A DNA stretch of 64,000 nt from Callipepla californica brunnescens (lineage: Eukaryota > Chordata > Aves > Galliformes > Odontophoridae): positions 8,122,001-8,186,000 of the forward strand of contig JALIRH010000013.1 of NCBI GenBank assembly GCA_023055505.1, in the 5' to 3' direction. Below, piece by piece: positions 41,196-64,000 of this stretch. Each line of letters opens with the position of its first letter. Within the stretch, counting starts at the first letter, position 1. The notes under the pieces were generated by a model. It did not search any database. It worked only from the letters and a program-made list of their open reading frames with translations, and was not told where the DNA came from. The position numbers were made by a program, and so were the translations under genes.

Positions 41196-42386
41196 GTACG
41201 TGCGAGGGGGCGGGCGGCGAGCGGCGCCGGAGCCCCGGGCTCGGTTCCGTGCGGCACCGGCCGCGCCCCGGCCCGTTTCGGCGGCTCATCGTCGCGGCGC
41301 CGGGTCCCCGCATCCCTCCGTTCCGGATGCCGCCCGGTGCTCGGGGCCGGGCCGTCGGTCGCGTCTCCCGCCACTCCCTTTGTCAGCGGGGCCGCGCGCC
41401 GCCGTCCGAGCCTCGGCTCACCGCGGGGCTCCGTCGGGCTCGCCGTGTGCGGGAGGGGGCGGCTCGGGGCGGAGCCGCTTCGGAAACGCCTCGAGACCCC
41501 GGGGGAACGGGGAGCCGGCGTTCGCTTATACTCGCTCGGTGGGTGCAGCGAACGCGGCGCCTCGTGGCTCCCGGAGAGCGGCAGCGCATCTGCGGCTGGA
41601 GCGGCGCGTTGTACCGCCCCGCAGAGCGATGGCTTCGGGACGCCCGAGCCGTGCCGCGATCCGCCGCCCCGTGCTTCTCTCGCCGTGCCGCGATCCGCTG
41701 CCCCGTGCTTCTCTCGCCGTGCCGCGATCCGCTGCCCCGTGCTTCTCTCGCCGTGCCGCGATCCGCTGCCCCGTGCTTCTCTCGCCGTGCCGCGATCCGC
41801 TGCCCCGTGCTTCTCTCGCCGTGCCGCGATCCGCTGCCCCGTGCTTCTCTCGCCGTGCTGCTATCCGCTGCCCCGTGCTTCTCTCGCCGTGCCGCCGCCG
41901 CTTGCCGCTGTCCCTTCGGCTCCGGTTCTGCCGCGCTCATTGCGGAGAGCGCTTCGTATCGGCGCGCGGCGACGTCGGCATGCGCTGCGTGTGTGTGTGA
42001 GTGAGTGAGCCCTTCTGCGGGGGAAACCTGGCAGCGAACAAAGGCTGTTTTCGCCGCTTTCTTCGCGCTGTCACTGTCTGACGTCAGTACTTCGCTAATT
42101 GCGTTCCCTGACTTCGCTCTCCTCGCGTGTTCCGTTTGAGGCCGGCTGGGGGCTGAGCTGCGGTGCGTGGTGAGCTGGGCGCCCTTTGGCCCGGCCCCAC
42201 CGCACCGCAGTCGGCGCACGTGTTCGGAGCCGTTGCGTTCATTTGTTCTTTTCCGCTCCGTTTTTCCACTCGGTCTCCTTTGCTCCTTCAGCTTATCCTG
42301 ATGGACGCTTTTGGTGTTGAAGTCCGATTTCTTGGCGGTGCACGTGCGCATTTCCTCAGGCTTTACGTGTCTTCCCTGTCTCGCAG
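41196..42386 (+). other. first intron of the SLAIN-family gene
   Basis: GC-rich DNA with the 34-bp minisatellite. It has long open frames on both strands that reflect base composition, with no family match. The acceptor at its end (cttccctgtctcgcag) is strong. Confidence 0.6.
41651..41888 (+). repeat. 34-bp GC-rich minisatellite, seven copies
   Basis: Seven head-to-tail copies of a 34-bp unit start with GTGCCGCGATCCGC and contain CCCCGTGCTTCTCTCGCC. Starts are at 41651, 41685, 41719, 41753, 41787, 41821 and 41855, with a broken eighth at 41889. The first and seventh copies carry substitutions; the middle ones appear identical. The array lies in the first intron of the SLAIN-family gene inside its CpG island. 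Confidence 0.95.
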
Positions 42387-42404
42387 CGAAGCGGTGCGTT
42401 CCGG

Positions 42405-56607
<14,203 letters not shown>

Positions 56608-57655
56608 CGCAGCCCAAAGCGCCGATGCACTGCCAAACACCTCTGAAGCAGAACCCCAGCTGGCTGGGCTTGAGAATGTTATTTTAAAACAATATTCTAT
56701 TTGAGAGACCCATCGCCTTGGGACCGATGTGTATATAGTTCCTCTCCTCTTGAATGCCAACTATCCTTGCCTTCCACCACGCTGGCACGAGCGGTGCAAC
56801 CGATGACTGCTTTACTGTGCTCCCACTGTTCAACACCTTACTGAATTGAGTCTTCACATGAAGACTGAAAAGAGCCTTATTTCATAGTAACCTCTATTTG
56901 CAGCCCTTCGGAAGGCCTGTCAAACTTCTCAGGACCTGCTCCTGAGGATGCTTGCGTAACGGGGCTGTCCTGCTTGGGCCACAGAGCAGCTGCTAGGGCC
57001 TGTTTCACAGCAGTGGCAGGGGGAGACTAGGAATAGCTGTATAGGTGTTAGAAGTAAGACTTTTTAACTCCAACCTGGTGTACTCTTATATTTGTTTGAA
57101 ACAACTTTTTTTTTTTTTTACTTCTGTATAGGACGTATTTCTGCTGATTTTTATTGTGTGTTCTAGGAGACAAAGCAGGTTTTTATAACTGTAGTATACT
57201 TCAAGCCGTCGTGTTCAAGCGTGCGCATCACAGTTCACAAGTGAAGGAGCAGTACACAATATTTGTGTGGGTTTGTGAACAGCCAGCTGCAGGGACAGGG
57301 GATGCTCTTTGGAAACTGCTGCTTGCCACCATCTTCCTATCTCAGAGGGGGAAGCTGACAAACACCAGTTACGGGTAAACTCTTTAAAAAATAGCTCCCC
57401 TGACTGATCTGACTTGAAGTGTTTCCCTTAGGTCTTTCAGCTAGCCCCTGACTGCCCTCATTTTTGTAGAAGAGTTTTTTCTACCATCTCTTTGGCTATG
57501 AAGGATTTTGTTTCAAGCGTCCTTTTCCTCAGCAAGTGCTGGAGGCTCTGAATTCCATCTTAGTACACAAAACATGCACTGATAGCAACGTTCTCCCTGC
57601 CATCAATGTGACTTTGATAGTGTAGTTTAATAAAATGTTATGGTGCTGAAATAGA
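56608..57655 (+). other. 3' UTR of the SLAIN-family gene
   Basis: About 1 kb from the stop to just past the first canonical AATAAA (57629). It contains a T13 run near 57107 and no coding signal. Confidence 0.65.
57629..57634 (+). terminator. polyadenylation signal AATAAA, SLAIN-family gene
   Basis: Canonical hexamer followed within 20 bases by GTTATGGTGCTG and later by a GTGTTTTTGTGTGAGG stretch, a plausible downstream GU-rich element. Confidence 0.65.
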
Positions 57656-59570
57656 TCTGCCTTACTCAAACAGCGAGCCTCTCTGAGTGTTTTTGTGTGA
57701 GGAACGAGGCTGCCGAAGCCTGCTTCCACCCTTCGCCTCTTTCAGGAGACTTGGAGACCTGTTTATGCAGGCAGAGCTTTGTGATGTGAGTGTTGATGTT
57801 TACCTTTCAGCCCCTTGGATTTCGTACGGTAGTTTTAGCAAAGGAAGACAATTCACAGCATTCAGTCTGTGTCCTTATAGAACGTCCACAAGGGGCTGCA
57901 GCAAAGCAAAGTATGGGAAGCAGTACTTGCAACTCAGAAGCCACTCATGCTTTGCAGTGACCTCTTTGCAGTGCTTGCTTTAGAAAAGACAATTGTGTTA
58001 AATTAATGAGCTTCAGACTAGCTCTCGTGTATGTGGTCCACTACTGAACAGTTAGTACACCCAGAAAGATAATGCTGGCACAGAACTCACTACATCGTAA
58101 GCTGACTTTTCTGTGCAGGAGGATGAGAGAACAGTCCCACAAGAGCAGCTTTTTGCAGGTGTGCAAACTTTGAGACCACAGTTACTACCTCTTGAGAGAG
58201 GTATCTGGAAGCTAATGGGAACTGAAGGAACAACAGTTCTTTTTCTGTTATGCTGTTAGTTGAATACCATAGTTTTCCTGAAGCTGAAATAACCCCATTC
58301 CACTTCAGAGCAGCTGCTAAACCCTGGGAGGAGGGAAAAAAAAGAGATCCCTTTGGTATGTCTTGAAACCAGTTCCAGCCAGTGAAAGGACAAGAAGGAA
58401 GGCTCACCTGACTGCTCGTAGCAAGAGAAGACAGACAGGTGTGACTGAGTTCTGCTCCAAACACTGAAGCTTTTCCTTCATGCAGGTTTGTTCTTAATAC
58501 TTCTGCCTGGTGGGAAAGCTGGAAGCTCACTGTTGAGCTCACCTTTCTGTGCACTGGGATGGTAAATAAGAGAGTAGCACTGTTTCAGTCAGTGACTTTT
58601 CTGTTGTTTGAGAGCTTTATTGAGGTCTGTACTCTAAAGGTAAAAACACATCCTGAAGTTGAGCCTCTCACGTTGAGGCAGCTGCTGCTATTCCATCAGA
58701 TTCTTACAGAAAAGCAAAGAACAACAGCTATCTGAAGAAGCAGAAGCGTTTGGATTTTTTCAAGATTATATTCCAGTTAAAAGCTGATGAGCCGTGTGAT
58801 ACTGTTTCTATGAGAACCACAAGGTGGATGGCTACACCAGCACTTGTGTGTATGTTTCCAGAGCTGAGGCTAATACAGAAGCAAGCAAAAAAGCTGAGCA
58901 GGGCCTCGTGGTGAGATTGGCTCCAACTCAGAGTCACGGGTGTTGTCAGCCTGATAGTGACAAGGACTACTGAGGAAGGACAGCCCTCTGCTTTTGGTCC
59001 ATAAATTGGGGGCACTACATGGGAAGCCCAGCTCTGGAAGTGCTACCAAACTAATGAGATGTTAATTCAGGATAAGCCCCTTTGTTCCCTAAGCTGATCT
59101 CATAGCAGGTGATCTTCCTTCAGATTTTGATATTGTGTTGTCTCCAAGCCCCAGCAGACATGGTTGGGATGCAGCGTTCCTTCACCTTGAAGCACGGTAA
59201 CAATCAACTGAACTTGAAGAGTTTCTGCAAGTCGAAGAGGAAATGCAGCTCCCTCACACTGATGCGTGAGCCCTCTCCCAGCGCCTACTGCCATTCCTGA
59301 GGTAGATGAAAGGCTACCGAGCTCTGTTTAAGTTTTACTTTTAATCACAGAGGCTGAAGGGTGAGACAGTGAGCTCAGCAACTGCTGCAGTGAATCAGTC
59401 CGGCACAGCACGGGGAACTCTTCCAGGAAGGTGAGTTCTTCCCACTAAGCCTGTGCTCAAGACTGCTTTCTCAAGCAGGGTGGCACCAAGCTGGCATTGC
59501 ACAGGGAGACCCAGGCCCCAGCTGCATGCTCCTACATCCAGTGCCAGGCAGCCTTTCACACAACTAAGCA
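57656..59570. other. intergenic gap between convergent SLAIN-family gene and VAMP7
   Basis: About 1.9 kb without a recognisable exon. A second minus-strand AATAAA (58616-58621) could extend the VAMP7 3' UTR into it. Confidence 0.6.
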
Positions 59571-59574
59571 CATC

Positions 59575-61490
59575 TCCTTTCTGTACAGTAACTTTATTTA
59601 AACCAGGTTAACCTTGTTTTCCACGCTAACACCTCAGTGCATCCTTTAGAAGGAGAGGAAGTCTTTGTTAAAAAGTGTTTGTACATAAGACAACAGATCG
59701 AAGGAATTAACACAGTAACATCAACAGTCTCTAAAACATGCACAACTGTACTCTGAGCTGTAGGTGGTTGTACGGATTATAAGAAAGGCTCTCCTTCACA
59801 TCCACTTCCAGGTAAGACAGAGTCTCTCTCTGCTTTCCTGAGGATTAACAGAGGCCTCAGTGCTGATCAGAACCACTGGGCCCTTTTGGGTATCAGGTGC
59901 TGATTCCCGCTAGTTAAGTTTTAGCCTCCAGGTCCCATCCAAATAACCATGCAAAATATTATAGGAAAACTTCATCTGGCAGCTGCTGGAAAGCATCACA
60001 CACCAAAAGTCACGTGAAAGAGCAGCCACTGGCTGTCACTGCCTGTGCAGCAGGGCTCAGGGAACCCACAGCACCAAGTGCTAGAGTTTAGTCACCAAAC
60101 TGAGCCTCACTTTCCTGTACCTGCGCCGTGAGAAGTCACTTCCCCAGGGCAAAGCAGTGCAGCTTCCTTATGAGGCTGATACCTGTACAAGATCTGTTGT
60201 TCCCACGTGGCAGGCACTGTGCTGCCCTATTTTCTTGCCCCTCCCCAGGGTTGCCTGACAGGATAAAGACACAGCAATCACAGCTCCCAGCACCAGGCAA
60301 AGCAGTCCCTATACACACAGCAGCACATTACCGTGGTACCTGATCCTACATTTGGTAATAAGCCTTGGAGATTTGGGGGTTTTTGTGTTGTTTCTTCATT
60401 CCCCCAGCGTATGAGTAGCTGTTACTACATCCTCTGAAAGACATTTTCTGCTTCAGACTACAGAAAAAGCAACAATCCATTTAACTCCAACCTTCCGTCC
60501 TTTTCTGTCCTCACTTTAGCACAAACCTTCAGAGTAAAAGCACAAGCAGCCAGTATATGACACCTTATAAAGCCTGATTAATACATCAGCCTCGACTGGC
60601 TCCCATTTTCACTTTAGCAAGTGGTAACGTTAGTATTCATTTTAGTACGCCCTCAGAAGAGCAGGAGAAACAACATGACAAAGGATATGCGTTACTGCAA
60701 CCTTAACCACACAGAACCACCTCCTTTACTGTATTGTTTCGGCCACAAATTAAAGGGGAGGAAAAGGAGAAAGAGATGATGGTGAAGAGGAGACCACTTC
60801 AAAATACTGAGGCGACCTGTCACCCTCCTACCAACTTCTCAAAGACCACCAGGAAAAGGGAGATTTCATACAGAAGCAGCACCTACATCTTACAGTGCGT
60901 AAAGCCCCAGCCCCAAAGCCACTCTTAGTTACTACCAATATTGCACTCACAACCCCTACGTGCTGAGCCACTACGAGGGGCCAGACGTGCAGGGAGCAGC
61001 ACCTGGCTCACCAGGGTCTGTGGGAAATGGAAATACACACACCCATCTCGTGTCTCTCCCATTGGCTTGGCGCAGCCCACCCCAAACTACTCTCCAGTGT
61101 CGTCCTCGTGCACAGGACAGTTGCCAGCAGAGCTGTTCTCCACCTGTATGCTCGCTTGAAAGTGCAAAGCTGCACGGACACATGGACAAGCATGCGTGTG
61201 CCCCCCAGAGCTGGGGGTACCAGCTAGCTGAGAAGGTTGTAGGTGGGACAGAAAACGAACAAAAAATAATCCCTTCAAGTAGTTTAAAACAGCCCATTCT
61301 TGAGGTTACAGCTGCGGAGAAGCAGCGACCGGCTGGGCCTGTCTGGGGTGATAAGGCAAAAAGTCTGAAGTCCTGGAGGGATGAAGAATGAGAAGGTGTC
61401 AGTAGTGAAAGATTAAGAGTTATTCTGTAGGTTGCTTCTTCACACTGCCGTGATTCTCATCTCCAACTGCCCAGCACCAGCTGTCTCCTG
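59575..61490 (-). other. VAMP7: VAMP7 3' UTR (inferred)
   Basis: Runs from the VAMP7 stop codon to the AATAAA at 59593-59598. The extent is inferred from the signal. No ORF of note. Confidence 0.55.
59593..59598 (-). terminator. polyadenylation signal AATAAA, VAMP7
   Basis: TTTATT on the + strand. Downstream on the - strand is GATGTGCTTAGTTGTGTG, a good GU-rich element. It would give a 3' UTR of about 1.9 kb. Confidence 0.6.
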
Positions 61491-61559
61491 TTACTTCTGC
61501 ACGCAGCTCGGCCACGCAAGCCCACCGCAGGCAGCCGATACGATGATATAGATGATAAC
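61491..61559 (-). CDS. VAMP7: VAMP7 last exon, coding part
   Basis: Reads on the - strand VIIYIIVSAACGGLAWPSCV, then QK and TAA. It covers the second half of the transmembrane segment and the lumenal tail, which keeps CGG-(F/L)-W-PSCV-K. Confidence 0.96.
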   Translation of the reverse strand, partial: VIIYIIVSAACGGLAWPSCVQK

Positions 61560-62283
61560 CTGGGGAAAGAAAAAGTTCTGTCCTTCAGAAGTCAACTGGT
61601 GACGTGGCCTGGCATCAAAACACAAGTTTGGAAACCCCAGGTTGTAAACACCCTAAAATAACCTGCCAAATGTCCTACAGAACTTTGCACCAAGAGTTCT
61701 TCCTCCACTTCCATCCAGCAACACAGGAGGAGAACTTTCCTCCAGCAAAGGCTTCAGTGCTGACAAAGTACTTCACACACCCAACCTGTAATTACATTCA
61801 CCATCCTCACGTTAGTGCTGTTGACATTCACTAGAAGCTAGAGGTACACCATGATAGCAAAAGGAATAAGGCCTGGAAAGCCAATACAGGTAGAAGAGCC
61901 ATGAGCTCAATGCCTTAACTTCGAAGGATTTAGTGAGGCAGTTGTCTCCAGCAGGCAGCTGAAAGCTAGACAAAATTACCAAGAAAACTCTTATCACCTT
62001 GACAAGATAAACTGCCTGGCACAATGCTGCTTGCTCCACATCTCACAGAAGACCTTAAAAACATTTGTTTTAGAGCTAAGACCATACCAGGAATGAGTTA
62101 ATGCAGGTCTGATGACAGCAATACAATCTTACCATTTTCCACTGGTTAAGCCTGATTTAAGAGCTAAACATTATTATGCTCCATACTTACAATTGATACA
62201 ATGATGATGATGATGGTAAGCTTGAGGTTCTTCATGCACATGGCTCTAGCAAGGTTCCTGCTGGTAGTTTTGAAAGTGACTGA
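61491..62283 (-). CDS. VAMP7: VAMP7, vesicle R-SNARE, C-terminal 53 codons (two exons, 5' part outside window)
   Basis: VAMP7 (TI-VAMP, SYBL1) is an R-SNARE of late endosomes, lysosomes and secretory vesicles. It pairs with plasma-membrane or endosomal Q-SNAREs to drive fusion. The two exons join in phase 0 and give SVTFKTTSRNLARAMCMKNL followed by KLTIIIIIVSIVIIYIIVSA, then ACGGLAWPSCVQK and the stop. This is the end of the SNARE motif, the membrane anchor (about 20 hydrophobic residues) and the short lumenal tail of VAMP7, very close to the mammalian sequence. The intron has GTAAGT and CTTTCCCCAG ends, so this is not a retrocopy. The longin domain and most of the SNARE motif lie beyond 64000. 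The gene converges on the SLAIN-family gene. Confidence 0.97.
61560..62190 (-). other. VAMP7 last intron
   Basis: A GT-AG intron of 631 bp, phase 0. No further feature seen. Confidence 0.85.
62191..62283 (-). CDS. VAMP7: VAMP7 penultimate exon
   Basis: A 93-nt, 31-codon exon flanked by CATTGTAG and GTAAGT on the - strand. It encodes the C-terminal end of the R-SNARE helix, the juxtamembrane basic stretch (RNLARAMCMKNLK) and the first half of the membrane anchor. Confidence 0.97.
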
Positions 62284-64000
62284 CTACAATAGAAAGTAAA
62301 ACAGCTGTTGTATTCTGTAATCTGATGCAAAGAAAGCTGCAACCCAAGAAGCTAAATGAAAAGGCACATACCCATATGTATGGGAACTGTTGAATCACGG
62401 CCTGAACCACTGAGGTGAGCACTGAGTCAGCCACAGGAGCACAGGTGAAGGCAATGCACCTGTGTGACCAGAAGGGGTGGAGTGTGGCTCCACCTCTCCC
62501 AGACCCCATTTAAGGGCTGACCAGCACTGGGGAAGGGTCTCTTGTTGGAGATCTCTCTTGTGTGGAGCTCCAGGTGAGCCTTAACCTTCAGTGACAGGTG
62601 AGTCCTTCCTATTTTATTGGGTGTTTTTATACCATCTGGATAATCCATCCAAAAATATACTGTCTATCTTCAATACATTGTGTGGGTGCTATTCTTTGAG
62701 GGTATTCACTCCACACCATACCACTCTACCTCCCTGATACACCAAACCATTGCAGTTTGGTCTGCTGACTGCCCACCTCTGGTTGTGGTCTCCTTTGACT
62801 TGTGAGCTTTGGGTAACTGAAGTTCTCCAAAAATATTTAAGTAATTATTGATCTTTATGCCTACACTTGATATCAGTTCTACTCTAACCTTTAATACTAG
62901 AACATCTGGAAACAGTCTTCTGTATTTTGACTTGTTGCATTCTATGGAAAGCTTGTGTTTATCCCGTTCCATGTCTTCTCTCTGTATCATACAAATCCAT
63001 CCATTCAAAAGTGGCTTTGGCCAGCAGAAGGCTTCAAGCACCCACCAGGTCACATTAGCACAACTCTTTCCACCCCCCAGCACTTTCCCTGAGCGGCTCG
63101 TGCAAAGAGAATGCCTGAACAGGGAACAGCTGCAACATCCAGACTGAGCCAACTCAGCAGCACACCCTGCTGGTTATTTTCAGGTTTTTTTCCCCACAGA
63201 ACACCTCAAGGTTTTTCGAGTGAGGCTCCGTTAAGCAGAACTGCATCCCTATTGATGTAATGTTCACTCAGCACAGGTTTCCATGCTAAGTAACCATCTG
63301 ACCTTTGGAAACCCTTCTCTCACTCAACTGTGCAGTTTCTAGGTATGGAAACAGGTTAAGTGGATACTGACAACTGTCTTGGTGCAGACAATGCAGCAAC
63401 ACGCCTCATCTCAGACCAGTTCTCTAGAGAACAGGACTGCTTTGAGTACTGGTTTCTTCAGATCTCCCTGCCAAAAGGAAGACCTCGCTGCTGGGGAGGG
63501 TCTGATGCACTTGGTTTAGTGGGAGCAATAAACTGCTTCACAGCTCTTGGAAACTTCAACCCTGGGTTTCCAAGGACTCTCTCACCACTGAGCTGTAAGA
63601 CATTCAAACTAGCACCGCATTCCATTCATTCATTCTCTGTTGTGGCTTCCAACAACAAACGTTCTCAGTGAGCACATGTGACTTCAGACTGAAGAAGGAA
63701 TTCCAGTCCTTTTGTTTAAGGCATTACCTGAGCTTAGATTGCTTACTGCCACCCCTTTGGGAAGCAGTAGGGTTCAAACACTCAGAGCAGGAGGACAGTA
63801 TTCCCAGCTGGGTACCTGCAAGCATCCCTAGCTCATCTCTCTAAAGCGTGACAATGTTTTTGCCATCTCTGAAATGTCTAAATATCCACAAGTCCCATTC
63901 AGGATGCACTGATACTCTATAGGGTTGAGGACTGCACCTGAGGGTCAGAGGCCAAATGAATTAGGCCCCAAGCCAGGACCCTGAAGAGGGAGATACTGAA
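62284..64000 (-). other. VAMP7 intron, continuing past the window
   Basis: I searched the - strand for the preceding SNARE-motif exon (ELLIDKTENL-type sequence) and did not find it. Apart from repeat copy B at 62410-62600, nothing is recognised. Confidence 0.65.
62410..62600 (+). repeat. dispersed repeat copy B (LTR-like, family not identified)
   Basis: The counterpart of 54520-54715, in the same + orientation, here antisense to VAMP7. Shared landmarks include GAAGGGGTGGAG, CCATTTAAGGG, TTGGAGATC and AGGTGAGCC. No family name is claimed. Confidence 0.6.

Larger units (their letters stand above)
40850..42260. promoter_or_regulatory. CpG island, promoter of the SLAIN-family gene
   Basis: The sequence changes abruptly to very high G+C with dense CpG, in contrast to the AT-rich DNA on either side. 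It contains GC-box-like GGGGGCGTGGCC, a consensus NRF1 site, and a likely non-coding first exon ending at CCGCAG|GTACGT (41195). No TATA box is obvious, as expected for a broadly expressed gene. Confidence 0.85.

Noticed and set aside
41078..42008. Long + strand open frames (223, 266 and 308 codons) over the CpG island
   Set aside because: They run through the 34-bp minisatellite in all three frames, are Arg/Pro/Ala-rich from base composition, and match no family. A splice donor at 41195 and acceptor at 42386 explain the region as first exon plus intron.
41383..42351. 322-codon minus-strand open frame
   Set aside because: Antisense to the CpG island and minisatellite. The repeated RREKHGAADRGTA-type peptide is only the 34-bp unit read backwards, stop-poor because of high G+C.
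59109..59300. 63-codon frame near the VAMP7 3' end
   Set aside because: No conserved motif, no splice sites of note, and it lies just outside the inferred VAMP7 3' UTR.
61491..62283. VAMP7 as a processed retrocopy
   Set aside because: An intron with good GT-AG ends in the normal VAMP7 position separates the two exons, and the frame is intact.

Overview
This window is vertebrate nuclear DNA, almost certainly avian and most likely from a galliform such as chicken. Three observations support this. The genes are split into many short exons with GT-AG introns. One intron carries a truncated CR1 retroposon whose 3' end is the ATTCTATGATTC-type repeat of avian CR1 elements. The gene order places a ZNF185 orthologue and a VAMP7 orthologue side by side; both lie in human Xq28, and the bird equivalent of Xq28 is on chromosome 4. 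No bacterial, phage or CRISPR features were seen.

Layout. Positions 1-9786 hold no recognisable exon: this is upstream intergenic DNA or a long 5' intron. Positions 9787-about 40890 are ZNF185 on the + strand, a LIM-domain actin-cytoskeleton protein. I reconstruct 31 coding exons (885 residues). All introns after the second coding exon are phase 2, until the one that splits the LIM domain, which is phase 0. The stop codon abuts a splice donor, so the 3' UTR lies mostly in a separate exon. Positions about 40850-42260 are a CpG island containing the promoter and non-coding first exon of the next + strand gene, a SLAIN-family microtubule plus-end protein (coding 42405-56607, eight coding exons, 653 residues). 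Its first intron carries a 34-bp minisatellite. On the - strand, about 59575 to beyond 64000, lie the last two coding exons and the 3' UTR of VAMP7, an R-SNARE. The SLAIN gene and VAMP7 are convergent, with about 2 kb between their polyadenylation signals.

The genes are not an operon and need not share a pathway, although all three products act on cytoskeleton or membrane traffic. The main interest is the block itself. ZNF185-SLAIN-VAMP7 mirrors the human 13q22 block SCEL-SLAIN1(-EDNRB): SCEL is the LIM-domain relative of ZNF185. The SLAIN gene here fits neither SLAIN1 nor SLAIN2 in its N-terminal region and may be a third vertebrate paralogue that mammals lack between ZNF185 and VAMP7. Other points of note are a modular, tandemly duplicated exon array in ZNF185, one GC-AG intron, two NAGNAG acceptors, two candidate micro-exons, a pair of related uncharacterised dispersed repeats, and a consensus NRF1 site beside a 28-bp tandem duplication at the SLAIN promoter.
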